From Mixta tenebrionis (GTDB lineage Bacteria; Pseudomonadota; Gammaproteobacteria; Enterobacterales; Enterobacteriaceae), in contig NZ_VHQI01000001.1 in NCBI RefSeq assembly GCF_006517625.1, positions 580,856 to 644,855 on the forward strand: a stretch of DNA of 64,000 nt. The letters run 5' to 3'. The translations under genes and the position numbers were made by a program. Shown in pieces: positions 37,194-46,363 of this stretch (positions are counted from its first letter, which is position 1; the number at the start of each line of letters is the position of its first letter). Below the pieces are notes generated by a model. That model was not told where the DNA came from and searched no databases. It was given only the letters and a program-made list of their open reading frames with translations.

Positions 37194-37685
37194 ATGACTA
37201 TACAATCGCTAAACGATCTGTTTGTTCATACCTTAAGCGATGTTTACAGTGCTGAAGTTCAGTTAACCAGGGCGCTGCCGAAAATGGCGCAGGCCGCCAC
37301 CGCAGAAAAACTTATCGAGGGCTTTACGCAGCACCTGGAAGAGACGAAAGGCCATATTGAGCGGCTCGATCAGGTGATCCAGGCGCTTGACGGCGTCGAG
37401 TTGCAGAACGTTACTTGCGTAGCGATGGAGGGGCTGATCAAGGAGGGCGAGGAGATTATTCAGGAAGTTGAGCAGGGGCCGGTACGTGACGCGGGCCTGA
37501 TTGTCGCCGCTCAGAAAGTCGAGCACTACGAGATATCCAGCTACGGCTCGCTGATGGCGCTGGCGAAAAACCTGGGTTACGACAATGTCGTCTCTGTCCT
37601 GAAGAATACCCTGGATGAAGAGAAAGCCACCGATGAGAAACTTACTATGCTGGCCGAGCAGCAGGTGAATCAGCACGCCGCCTGA
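37194..37685 (+). CDS. YciE/YciF-type ferritin-like protein (DUF892)
   Basis: The 163-residue all-helical protein begins TIQSLNDLFVHTLSDVYSAEVQLTRALPKMAQAA, the hallmark of the DUF892/YciF family. It carries ferritin-like metal ligands in paired helices (HLEETKGHIERLD, KVEHYEISSYGSL). Relatives are induced by osmotic or envelope stress and sigma-S, often next to katN and yciG; neither is present here. It stands alone with its own terminator. Confidence 0.9.
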   Translation: MTIQSLNDLFVHTLSDVYSAEVQLTRALPKMAQAATAEKLIEGFTQHLEETKGHIERLDQVIQALDGVELQNVTCVAMEGLIKEGEEIIQEVEQGPVRDAGLIVAAQKVEHYEISSYGSLMALAKNLGYDNVVSVLKNTLDEEKATDEKLTMLAEQQVNQHAA

Positions 37686-37733
37686 CGCATATTATTTATC
37701 GTCCGTTTGATGCTTTTTCTACAGCGCCTGAAT

Positions 37734-37763
37734 AAACCGATTGGTAAGTGCCGATCGGTTTTT
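37734..37763 (+). terminator. Intrinsic terminator of the YciE-type gene
   Basis: AAACCGAT (37734-37741) pairs with ATCGGTTT (37754-37761), with part of the loop able to pair further, and runs into TTTTTAATTTTTT. Confidence 0.88.
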
Positions 37764-37983
37764 TTAATTTTTTAGCAGCTATATGCTCATTTCCTTAATT
37801 TCTAAATAGCTAAACCCTTTCTTTTTAAAAATAAGATAAATCAGCTAGTTATAAAAAATGCCGTACACGAAATGAAATATAGAGTATTGCTGTTGCCATG
37901 ATGATGCAAATCGCCAGAGTTTTTGAAAACTATCAGGCGCAATGGTTTTTCAGTTGGTACACGGATAGCGGCTATAGCTGTGA

Positions 37984-38001
37984 AGATCTGACGTCAGATC
38001 T
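37984..38001. repeat. 18-bp perfect palindrome
   Basis: AGATCTGACGTCAGATCT is identical to its own reverse complement. It lies in the AT-rich island with no adjacent regulator gene. It could be a protein-binding site or a chance remnant. Confidence 0.7.
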
Positions 38002-38097
38002 GCGGTGTTTTTATAAGTCAATAAATGTTGTCTGCTTTTTTTTGCATGGTTACTGGTGCCATTCCCACAGCATAAAGAATACGAAGAAACCAGCTGG

Positions 38098-38376
38098 ATG
38101 AGTTATTATTTATATACCGATAAGGATATCAGGCAGACGCCTAAAATATCTCAACATTATATTTATAACGTGCCTGATGGCGGCGCCAGAGAAATGAGCA
38201 ACATCATGTTTTATGACGCGTTCGAACCCGCATCGCTGCGGCTGTATCTAAAAACCATCGGTTTTCACTGGAAAGTGAAACAGAAGACCGCACAGAAGAA
38301 ACCTGGCTATCCCATACAAGTAGAAATATCGTTTTCTCTGTTAGCATGGACAGACAAAAAAGTATTATTCGCTTAA
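38098..38376 (+). CDS. Doubtful hypothetical protein of 92 residues
   Basis: An ATG at 38098 opens a 92-codon frame beginning MSYYLYTDKDIRQTPK and including FYDAFEPASLRLYLKTIGFH. Composition is plausible for a small cytoplasmic protein, but there is no Shine-Dalgarno, no family resemblance, and the DNA is AT-rich unlike its neighbours. An in-frame GTG at 38056 would add 14 residues. It may be an orphan gene, a remnant, or chance. Confidence 0.25.
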   Translation: MSYYLYTDKDIRQTPKISQHYIYNVPDGGAREMSNIMFYDAFEPASLRLYLKTIGFHWKVKQKTAQKKPGYPIQVEISFSLLAWTDKKVLFA

Positions 38377-38599
38377 CTAAAACTGTCATCTGAGTTGTTA
38401 TAGCAACTATTAAGGTCAGGATTTCATCCCCAAAAGCCCATACGGACCTGCTTGTTTCTTTTTATATATTAGCTGCGTAAAAGCTTTACCCCGATTAAGT
38501 GTGATAAGCATCGCATATTACACACAGCCACATTGTTTTTTAATAATTAAAATTTATTTTTAAACTTCCCTTCCCTGTTATCCTTCAGGATGCAATAAA

Positions 38600-39361
38600 T
38601 TGACGGCATCGATAAAAGAGAGAATTACCCTGATTACCGGCGGCGATCGCGGCATCGGGCGCGCTACTGCGCTAACGCTGGCGCAAAAAGGCCATACGCT
38701 CTGTATCGGCTACCGCTGTCGGCAGGATCGGGCCGCAGAAACGGTAGAGCTGATTCGCCGTGCGGGCGCTAAGGCGATTGCGGTGCAGGCGGATATCGCC
38801 GATGAAGAACAGGTGATGGCGCTGTTTCAGCAGATCGATCGCCATCTCGGCCCGCTGACCGGGCTGGTCAATAACGCCGCCGTGCTTAAGCCGCAGGCCT
38901 CCGTTGAACAGCTGGACGCGGCGCGCATCGCCGCGCTGTTTGCCGTTAACGTCACCGGCAGCTTTCTTTGCGCGCGTGAGGCGGTAAAGCGCATGGCGCT
39001 GCGTCACGGCGGCCAGGGCGGCGCCATTGTCAATGTCTCATCCGCCGCCTCCCGCCTCGGCGCGCCCCATGAGTATGTTGACTATGCGGCTTCCAAAGGC
39101 GCGATCGATACGCTGACCGTCGGCCTGTCGCGGGAAGTGGCGGCGCAGGGCATCCGCGTTAACGCCGTCAGGCCGGGTTTTATTTATACCGAGATGCACG
39201 CCGACGGCGGCGAAGCCGGACGCGTGGATCGCGTTAAGGCGCAGCTGCCGATGGGGCGCGGCGGGCAGCCGGAAGAGGTGGCGCAGGCGATCGCCTGGCT
39301 ACTGTCGGACGAAGCCTCTTACGTCACCGGCAGCTTTCTTGATATGGCGGGCGGCAGGTAG
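38600..39361 (+). CDS. SDR-family oxidoreductase, YgfF-like
   Basis: The 253-residue short-chain dehydrogenase/reductase has the NAD(P)-binding TGGDRGIGRATAL, NNAA, the catalytic Ser in VSSAASRLG and Tyr-Lys in YVDYAASKGA, and a C-terminal ASYVTGSFLDMAGGR. It resembles E. coli YgfF over its whole length; the substrate is unknown. The start is a TTG at 38600, because upstream ATGs in frame are closed by stops; a CAGGA lies 10 nt before it. A terminator follows. Confidence 0.88.
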   Translation: MTASIKERITLITGGDRGIGRATALTLAQKGHTLCIGYRCRQDRAAETVELIRRAGAKAIAVQADIADEEQVMALFQQIDRHLGPLTGLVNNAAVLKPQASVEQLDAARIAALFAVNVTGSFLCAREAVKRMALRHGGQGGAIVNVSSAASRLGAPHEYVDYAASKGAIDTLTVGLSREVAAQGIRVNAVRPGFIYTEMHADGGEAGRVDRVKAQLPMGRGGQPEEVAQAIAWLLSDEASYVTGSFLDMAGGR

Positions 39362-39399
39362 CGCGCCGCCAGCGCGGGAAGCGCCGCCAGAGCAAAAAA

Positions 39400-39425
39400 A
39401 ACCGCCCGGCGTTAACCGGTCGGTT
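39400..39425. terminator. Bidirectional terminator between the SDR gene and bglX
   Basis: AACCGCCCGG (39400-39409) pairs with CCGGTCGGTT (39416-39425), with one mismatch. On the minus strand the stem is followed by eight T residues, ending bglX; on the plus strand by TTTCAC, a weaker end for the SDR gene. Confidence 0.82.
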
Positions 39426-39441
39426 TCACTGGCTCACGCCA

Positions 39442-41739
39442 TTACAGCAGAGTGAATTCAGCTTCCTGCGTTCTCACCGAATCGAGCCCGATCATCACTT
39501 TAAACTTGCCCGGCTCCGCAACCTGCTGCATACGCTGATTCCAGAATTTCAGCGCCTCAACGTCAATCGGGAAACGCACGGTCTGTGATTCGCCCGCCCT
39601 CAGCATAATACGCTTAAAGCCCTTCAGCTCTTTTACCGGACGGCTGACGCTGGCTACCTCATCGTTCAGGTAAAGCTGCACCACCGTTGCGCCATCGCGC
39701 TTGCCGCTGTTGGTGACCGTGACGCTCGCCTCCAGTTTACCGTTGCGCGCCATGGTAGTTGAGGAGAGGGCTACCGGCGAGAGGCTGAAGGTGGTGTAGC
39801 TCAGGCCGTAGCCGAACGGGAACAGCGGACCGTTAACCGCATCATAGTAGTGCGAGGTGTATTTGTTCGGCTTTTCCGGGTTATAGGGGCGGCCGGTAGG
39901 CAGATGATTGTAGTAAACCGGAATCTGCCCAACCGAGCGCGGGAAAGAAACCGGCAGCTTGCCCGACGGATTGTAATCGCCAAACAGCACGTCGGCGATG
40001 GCGTTGCCCCCTTCGGTGCCGCTAAACCAGCTTTCCAGCATCGCATCCGCCTGCTGATATTCATGGGTCAGCGCCAGCGCGCGCCCGTTCATCAGCACCA
40101 GCACCAGCGGTTTGCCGGTGGCTTTCAGCGCCGCCAGCAGTTTTTGCTGGCTCTCCGGCAGCGTCAAATCGGTACGGCTGGAGGCCTCGTGCGCCATGCC
40201 CTGCGCTTCGCCCAGCGCCAGCACCACCACATCCGCCTGCCGCGCCGTGGCGACCGCCTCATCAATCATCTGCTGCGGCGTACGGCTGTCAACGGTTACC
40301 GCCGGCTCATACTGATTAAGGAAGTCCTGGATGCCTTTATGATCGGTGACGTTCGCGCCTTTGGCATACAGCAAAGTCGCCTTACCGGCGGTAGCGTTTT
40401 TCATCCCCTGCAGCAGGGTTACCGACTGCTTCGCTACGCCCGCCGCCGACCAGCTGCCCATAATATCGCGCTGGCTATCCGCCAGCGGTCCGATCAGCGC
40501 GATGGCGCCCGCTTTTTTCAGCGGCAGCGTTTCCAGGCGGTTTTTCAGCAGCACCATGCTTTTACGCGCGACGTCGCGCGCATCTTCACGATGCAGGCGG
40601 CTTTCCGCATTGGTATCCGCCGGATCGCCGCCTTTTGGCCCCAGGTGGCTATAGGGATCGTTAAATAATCCCATATCATACTTCACGTTCAGCACGTGAC
40701 GCGCCGCATCGTCGATCTCCTGCTGCGAGACCACGCCGCTCTGCACCAGCCCAGGCAAATATTTGCTGTAGTATTCATCGCCCATGCTCATATCGATACC
40801 GGCCTTCAGCGCCACGCGCACCGCATCCTGCGGATCGCTGGCGACGCCGTGCTTAATCAGCTCTTTAATCGCGCCGTGATCGCTGATGGTAATGCCCTTA
40901 AATTTCCACTGGTCGCGCAGCAGATCCTTCAGCAGCCAGCCGTTAGCGGTAGCCGGCACGCCGTTGATGGAGTTGAGGGAAACCATTACCCCGCCGCTGC
41001 CGGCGTCCAGCGAGGCCTTGTAGGGCGGCATATAGTCCTGGAACATACGCTGCGGACTCATATCCACCGTGTTGTAGTCGCGCCCGCCTTCAACCGCGCC
41101 GTACAGCGCAAAATGTTTTACGCTGGTCATCAGCGCATAGCGATCCGCCGGGCTGCTGCCCTGCATCGCCTGCACCATCGCGGCGCCCATCTGCGCGGTC
41201 AGCCAGGTATCCTCGCCAAAGCCTTCCGATCCACGCCCCCAGCGCGGTTCGCGCGTGACGTCCACCATCGGCGCCCAGGTCATATTCAGCCCGTCATCCG
41301 CCGCTTCATAAGCCGAGATGCGCCCGACGCGCGCTACCGCGTCGAGATCCCAGCTGGCGGCCAGCCCCAACGGAATCGGAAAGATAGTGCGCTGCCCGTG
41401 CACAACGTCATAGGCGAAAAACAGCGGAATTTTCAGGCGGCTAAGCTGCATGACCTGATCCTGCATCACGCGAATGTCGGGGCGGGTAACGGTATTGAAA
41501 ATCGCCCCCACCTGGCCGTTTTTAATCATCTCGCGGATCGCCTCTTTCGGGTTATCCGGCCCGACGCTAATCAGCCGCAGCTGACCAATTTTTTCATCCA
41601 GCGTCATTTTCGCCAACAGATCGGTGACAAAGGCATCGCGCGCCTCAGGCGTCAGGCGATGCGGGCCAGACAGATCCTCAGCAAAGGCGGGCTGGACCGC
41701 CAGGGAAACCGCAAGACTCAGGGAATAAATCCATTTCAT
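39442..41739 (-). CDS. bglX: Periplasmic beta-glucosidase BglX (GH3)
   Basis: BglX hydrolyses terminal beta-glucosides in the periplasm. The 765-residue precursor equals E. coli BglX in length. It has a signal peptide ending AFA before EDLSGPHRLTPEARD, the GH3 N-terminal barrel with nucleophile Asp in GITISDHGAIKEL, the second alpha/beta domain, and a fibronectin-III-like C-terminus (VTVTNSGKRDGATVVQLYL). It sits between the yeh genes and dld as in E. coli. Confidence 0.96.
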   Translation of the reverse strand: MKWIYSLSLAVSLAVQPAFAEDLSGPHRLTPEARDAFVTDLLAKMTLDEKIGQLRLISVGPDNPKEAIREMIKNGQVGAIFNTVTRPDIRVMQDQVMQLSRLKIPLFFAYDVVHGQRTIFPIPLGLAASWDLDAVARVGRISAYEAADDGLNMTWAPMVDVTREPRWGRGSEGFGEDTWLTAQMGAAMVQAMQGSSPADRYALMTSVKHFALYGAVEGGRDYNTVDMSPQRMFQDYMPPYKASLDAGSGGVMVSLNSINGVPATANGWLLKDLLRDQWKFKGITISDHGAIKELIKHGVASDPQDAVRVALKAGIDMSMGDEYYSKYLPGLVQSGVVSQQEIDDAARHVLNVKYDMGLFNDPYSHLGPKGGDPADTNAESRLHREDARDVARKSMVLLKNRLETLPLKKAGAIALIGPLADSQRDIMGSWSAAGVAKQSVTLLQGMKNATAGKATLLYAKGANVTDHKGIQDFLNQYEPAVTVDSRTPQQMIDEAVATARQADVVVLALGEAQGMAHEASSRTDLTLPESQQKLLAALKATGKPLVLVLMNGRALALTHEYQQADAMLESWFSGTEGGNAIADVLFGDYNPSGKLPVSFPRSVGQIPVYYNHLPTGRPYNPEKPNKYTSHYYDAVNGPLFPFGYGLSYTTFSLSPVALSSTTMARNGKLEASVTVTNSGKRDGATVVQLYLNDEVASVSRPVKELKGFKRIMLRAGESQTVRFPIDVEALKFWNQRMQQVAEPGKFKVMIGLDSVRTQEAEFTLL

Positions 41740-41896
41740 CGGATTGGGCTCTCAACAAAAACGCAGGAAGAGTTTTATAGTGATATAGCAACAGGATAGC
41801 TTCAGTGTGCCACAGGATGAGAATAGCAGGTAGTTTTCAGAGCAGACGCTTTTCTGCCTGAACTGCTAAAGTAGAATCGACATACATAACAGGACA

Positions 41897-43645
41897 ATGG
41901 ATATGCACCCTCATCACAATCCCGCCAGCCAAAATCTGCTTAATGATCTACGCCGCATCGTCGGCAACAGCCATCTGCTGACCGATCCCGGTAAAACTGA
42001 ACGTTACCGGAAAGGTTTTCGCTCCGGACAGGGCGATGCGCTGGCGGTGGTTTTTCCCGGCACGCTGCTGGAGCTGTGGCGCGTGCTGAAAGCGGCGGTA
42101 GCGGCGGATAAAATCATCCTGATGCAGGCGGCGAATACCGGCCTGACCGAAGGATCGACGCCAAACGGCAACGATTACGATCGCGACATTATTATTATCA
42201 GCACGCTGCGTATGGATCGTATTCAGCTGCTGGATAAAGGGAAGCAGGTACTTGCCTTTCCCGGCGGCACGCTCTTTCAGCTGGAAAAAATACTTAAGCC
42301 GCTGGGCCGCGAACCGCACTCGGTGATTGGCTCTTCCTGTATCGGCGCCTCGATTCTCGGCGGCGTCTGCAATAACTCCGGCGGCGCGCTGGTTAAACGC
42401 GGCCCGGCCTACACCGAAATGTCGCTCTACGCGCAGGTGGATGAACAGGGCCAGCTGAAGCTGGTTAACCATCTGGGTATCGATCTCGGCGCCACGCCGG
42501 AGCAGATTCTGGGCAAGCTGGACGACGAGAGCTGGCAGGAGAGCGACGTCCATTACGATTCGCGCCAAGCCTCCGATCATAATTATGTTGAACGCGTGCG
42601 CGATGTTGACGCCGATACGCCGTCGCGTTTTAACGCCGATGCCAGCCGCCTGTATGAAGCCTCCGGCTGCGCAGGCAAACTGGCGGTGTTCGCCGTGCGT
42701 CTGGATACCTTCGAGGCGGAGAAAAAGCAGCAGGTGTTCTATATCGGCGCTAACGATCCCGCCGCGCTGGAAGATATCCGGCGTCATATTCTCGGCCATT
42801 TTAAAAATCTGCCGGTGGCGGGCGAATATATGCACCGCGACATGTATGACATCGCCGAAAAGTACGGCAAAGATACCTTTATCATGATCGATAAGCTGGG
42901 CACCGATAAAATGCCGCGCCTGTTCAGCATTAAAGGGCGCGTTGACGCCATGCTGAGCCGCTTGCCGATTTTCGGCGCGCATTTTAGCGACCGGCTGCTG
43001 CAGAAGCTGAGCGCCCTCTTCCCGGCGCACCTGCCGAAGAAGATGAAGGTCTGGCGCGATCGCTATGAGCACCATCTGATGCTGAAAATGGCCGGCGACG
43101 GCGTGGAGGAAGCGCGTCAGTTCCTGAAAGATTTCTTCCGCGAAGGCGGCGGCGATTATTTCGAATGCAGCGATGAAGAAGGCGCAAAAGCGTTTCTGCA
43201 TCGCTTCGCCGCTGCGGGCGCCGCGGTGCGTTATCATGCGGTGCATCACGATGAGGTGGAGGATATTCTGGCGCTGGATATCGCGCTGCGTCGTAACGAT
43301 CGCGAGTGGTTTGAGAAGCTGCCGCCGGAGTTTGACGATAAGCTGGTGCATCGCCTCTATTACGGCCACTTTATGTGCCACGTGTTCCATCAGGATTATA
43401 TCGTGAAGAAAGGCGTGGACGCGCATGCGCTGAAAGAAGCGATGCTGGCGATCCTGAACCAGCGCGGAGCGGAATATCCGGCAGAGCACAACGTCGGTCA
43501 TCTGTATGAGGCGAAGCCGCAGATGAAAAAATTCTATCAGCAGCTCGATCCCACCAACAGCTTTAACCCCGGCATCGGCAAAACCAGCAAGCAGAAACAC
43601 TGGGGCGGATGCGGCTGCGACGGCCAGCGCCGCGCCGAACAGTAA
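41897..43645 (+). CDS. dld: Quinone-dependent D-lactate dehydrogenase Dld
   Basis: Dld is a peripheral inner-membrane FAD enzyme that oxidises D-lactate to pyruvate and passes electrons to quinone. The 582-residue protein has the FAD-binding NTGLTEGSTPNGNDYDRD and EPHSVIGSSCIGAS and the C-terminal membrane-binding domain with YYGHFMCHVFHQDYIVKKG. It matches E. coli Dld (571 residues) apart from a short different N-terminus and an extra C-terminal tail containing CGCDG. ATG 41903 is an alternative start. Confidence 0.96.
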   Translation: MDMHPHHNPASQNLLNDLRRIVGNSHLLTDPGKTERYRKGFRSGQGDALAVVFPGTLLELWRVLKAAVAADKIILMQAANTGLTEGSTPNGNDYDRDIIIISTLRMDRIQLLDKGKQVLAFPGGTLFQLEKILKPLGREPHSVIGSSCIGASILGGVCNNSGGALVKRGPAYTEMSLYAQVDEQGQLKLVNHLGIDLGATPEQILGKLDDESWQESDVHYDSRQASDHNYVERVRDVDADTPSRFNADASRLYEASGCAGKLAVFAVRLDTFEAEKKQQVFYIGANDPAALEDIRRHILGHFKNLPVAGEYMHRDMYDIAEKYGKDTFIMIDKLGTDKMPRLFSIKGRVDAMLSRLPIFGAHFSDRLLQKLSALFPAHLPKKMKVWRDRYEHHLMLKMAGDGVEEARQFLKDFFREGGGDYFECSDEEGAKAFLHRFAAAGAAVRYHAVHHDEVEDILALDIALRRNDREWFEKLPPEFDDKLVHRLYYGHFMCHVFHQDYIVKKGVDAHALKEAMLAILNQRGAEYPAEHNVGHLYEAKPQMKKFYQQLDPTNSFNPGIGKTSKQKHWGGCGCDGQRRAEQ

Positions 43646-43689
43646 TGCTCAGGCCGCCGCGCTCAGCGCAGGGCGGCGGCGCTCATCAG

Positions 43690-43720
43690 AACGGGCCGCC
43701 GGTTTAACCAGCGGCCCGTT
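43690..43720. terminator. Bidirectional terminator between dld and the MscS-type gene
   Basis: AACGGGCCGC (43690-43699) pairs perfectly with GCGGCCCGTT (43711-43720) across an 11-nt loop. TTCC follows on the plus strand. It separates two convergent genes. Confidence 0.85.
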
Positions 43721-43725
43721 TTCCC

Positions 43726-46170
43726 TCACGGCTGCTGGGGATTTTTTACCACCACATCGCCATTTTTCTGCTCGATAATCATCGTCTGCGGGCGCGACAG
43801 CACAATGCCCTCTTTGCGCAGCCGGGTAAGAATATCGAACAGCAGATCGCTCTTCGCGCTGCCCACCTGGCGCTGCGTCGCGACGTTGCCGGTAACGCTC
43901 AGTACGATGCCCTGCGGCGTCAGATCCTTAAAGCTGACGGAAGGCTCCGGCGTCTCCAGAATGCGTTCGTTCTCGCGATATACCGCCAGCAGAATCTCGC
44001 GGACCTGCTGCGGATCGATATCCAGCGGAAAGGTCAACATAATGGTCACCACGCCCTGCGCGTTGCCCATGGTGGCATTGCGCACGTTCTGCGAGATTAG
44101 CTGCGAGTTGGGCACAATAACCGTCGATTTATCGCTCAGCTGGATTTCAGTGGCGCGTACGTTGATGCGGCGAATATCGCCTTCGATGCCGCTGATGCTC
44201 ACCAGATCGCCCACCTTCACCGGACGTTCGGTAAGCAGAATCAGACCGGAGATAAAGTTCTTCACAATCTCCTGCAGGCCGAAACCGATACCTACCGACA
44301 GGGCGCTGACGATCCACGCCAGCTTATTCCACTGTACGCCCATGGTGGAAAGCGTCAGCAGAATCACCAGCACGTAGCCGATATTGCTGAACAGCGTCAC
44401 CAGCGAGACGCGCATCCCGGTATCCATAGTGGTTTTCGGCAGGAATTCATTATCCAGCCAGCGGCGCACCGAACGCAGCACGTAAATCCCGATGACCAGG
44501 CAAAGCAGCGCGTTCACCAGATGCGCCGGCACGATATTCAGCGTCTCCAGCCCTTTGCCGCCCCAGAACTCCACCGCCTTTTGCAGCAGCTCAATCGGCG
44601 TTGAGGTGCCGAAGGTGCCGTTGAGCACCGCCACCGCCGCGAACAGCAGCAGGATAGTTTTGCCCAGCGCCGCCAGCAGCGCCGCCGCCTGCGCCAGATG
44701 GCACCCATCGATATTCAGCGAAGTCTGGATGCGTTTGCCGCTGGGATTATTAACCGACAGCAGGGTTTCACAGCCGTCGCTGACCAGATGGCTCAGGAAA
44801 TAGAAGGCGCCGCAGACGATGCCGAGCCAGACCAGCTCATAGCTAAGGAAGCGCGCCAGGGTGACGTAGCCCACCGCCAGCGACAGCAGAATCGCCAGCC
44901 CGGCCAGGGTAATCGCCATCTGGATCAGCCCGACCAGCGTTGATTTCGCCTCCGGCGTCTGCCCCTGCTGCGCCAGCCGGCGCCGCACGCGGCTGGAGCG
45001 GAAACTGATAGAGAGCGCGGTGGCGCCCACCAGCAGCGCCGTCATGCCGTTCGCCAGGATGGTAGTGCCGACGCTGGTGCCGACGCTGCTGTTCAGCGCC
45101 TCTACCGTCTGGAAAATAAATACCAGCGTTGCGGTCAGCGGCGGGAACGGCTTCAGCGCCATCGCCACTTCATTAGAGATAGCGGGCAGGCGCCAGGAGG
45201 GGCGCCGCGTGGAGAGAAAAGCGCGTCCCAGCCCGGCAATCAGCCCGCAGAACACGCTCAGCTGCACCAGGCGATCGACGAAATCCTGCACGTCATCAGT
45301 CACCTCCGCGCGGCGGGTAAAGGCCTGATCGAGAAAATTAAACGCCAGCACCACCGCCGCCAGGGTAGTCAGCGCGATCGCCGCGGCGAGGAAGCTGCGC
45401 CGCAGCCGCCCTTCCGGCAGCTGATGAATACTGACCCAGGCGAGAAACTCTTCGCCGTAACGCCGCCCCAGCGTGGCGATCAAAATCGCCGCCACCAGCC
45501 ACAGCAGCGTTCCCGCCCGCCAGCCCGGCTCCCAGGCGAGGGCCGCGGTATCCGCCAGCTCATCGCGGAAGCTGGCCAGCTTCTCGCCGTCCAGCTGTTG
45601 TACGTTAAACAGCGGCGACCAGAAACGCGATCCGAAGATACTGCCGGAATTCAGCGCCAGCTGGGTTTTCAGATTATCGCGCCGCAGACTGACGATTTGC
45701 GCGCTAAGGTTCAGCGATCCGTTCTTAATCGCCTCCGCCTGCCTGATCTGATCGTCCAGCTTTTGCTTCTGACTCTCCAGCGCGGCACGCTTGCGCGTTA
45801 CCTCCGGCGTCTCTTTAACTCCGCTGTCCGCCTTCGGCGCCGGCCCCAGCACCGCCAGCTGGGCAATCAGCTGCTGGCTTTGCGGGATCAGCGCCTGGCC
45901 CAGCGTATCGGCATTGCCCGACAGCTCCAGCGCCAGGTCGTTCAGCTGCGACAGCTGCGCGTCATTGATCTCGCCGGAAACCTGCCCTTTAATTTTGTCG
46001 AGGATTTTTTGCATCTTCGGCAGCTCAACCGCCGCGTTGACCTTAACTACGGTCTCCTCTTCTGCCGTCGCCGTCGACGCATCGCCGTCGTCTGCCGCGT
46101 GAAGGTAGAGCGGCGCCAGCGCCAGCAGCGCCAGCAGGCTCGCCCGCATCAATCGTAACCATTTTGCCAT
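43726..46170 (-). CDS. DUF3772-type large mechanosensitive channel (MscS superfamily)
   Basis: The 814-residue protein has a signal peptide (ending LHA before ADDGDAS), a coiled periplasmic DUF3772 domain (about residues 40-200), a run of membrane segments, and the C-terminal MscS core with SALSVGIGFGLQEIVKNFISGLILLTERPVKVGDLVSI. It is the second MscS-family channel in the window, distinct from YbiO. The true start is probably ATG 46170; a GTG at 46185 is a possible alternative. It is not at this position in E. coli. Confidence 0.9.
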   Translation of the reverse strand: MAKWLRLMRASLLALLALAPLYLHAADDGDASTATAEEETVVKVNAAVELPKMQKILDKIKGQVSGEINDAQLSQLNDLALELSGNADTLGQALIPQSQQLIAQLAVLGPAPKADSGVKETPEVTRKRAALESQKQKLDDQIRQAEAIKNGSLNLSAQIVSLRRDNLKTQLALNSGSIFGSRFWSPLFNVQQLDGEKLASFRDELADTAALAWEPGWRAGTLLWLVAAILIATLGRRYGEEFLAWVSIHQLPEGRLRRSFLAAAIALTTLAAVVLAFNFLDQAFTRRAEVTDDVQDFVDRLVQLSVFCGLIAGLGRAFLSTRRPSWRLPAISNEVAMALKPFPPLTATLVFIFQTVEALNSSVGTSVGTTILANGMTALLVGATALSISFRSSRVRRRLAQQGQTPEAKSTLVGLIQMAITLAGLAILLSLAVGYVTLARFLSYELVWLGIVCGAFYFLSHLVSDGCETLLSVNNPSGKRIQTSLNIDGCHLAQAAALLAALGKTILLLFAAVAVLNGTFGTSTPIELLQKAVEFWGGKGLETLNIVPAHLVNALLCLVIGIYVLRSVRRWLDNEFLPKTTMDTGMRVSLVTLFSNIGYVLVILLTLSTMGVQWNKLAWIVSALSVGIGFGLQEIVKNFISGLILLTERPVKVGDLVSISGIEGDIRRINVRATEIQLSDKSTVIVPNSQLISQNVRNATMGNAQGVVTIMLTFPLDIDPQQVREILLAVYRENERILETPEPSVSFKDLTPQGIVLSVTGNVATQRQVGSAKSDLLFDILTRLRKEGIVLSRPQTMIIEQKNGDVVVKNPQQP

Positions 46171-46363
46171 CGAACGTCGTTCCACTTTTTCCAGTTCCGC
46201 GGCCCTGCCGCGATCGCGCGCCAGTGTATGCTTTTGCCGGTAGCTTCACTACAGGAAATCGGCAACAAATTTTCCCGCTAAAGATAAGCGATTGTCAGCG
46301 AACGGCGCCACATTACGCGACGCACGGCTGGCTGGCGCCGCCGGATGCGGCGGCGGGAAAATG

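Larger units (their letters stand above)
37780..38599. other. AT-rich island with no recognisable gene
   Basis: About 820 bp between the YciE-type gene and the SDR are visibly AT-rich compared with the rest of the window. The stretch holds an 18-bp perfect palindrome and one doubtful open frame (38098-38376) but no RNA gene that I recognise. It looks like acquired or decayed DNA. The promoter of the SDR gene presumably lies in its last 100 bp. Confidence 0.55.

Noticed and set aside
37898..38101. 67-codon frame in the AT-rich island
   Set aside because: No ribosome site and an unlikely composition (many aromatic and Cys residues); probably chance in AT-rich DNA.
41948..43600. A 550-codon open frame on the strand opposite dld
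   Set aside because: It is fully antisense to an unmistakable dld and its composition (His/Gln/Arg/Ala-rich) is typical of reverse-frame shadows in GC-rich genes.
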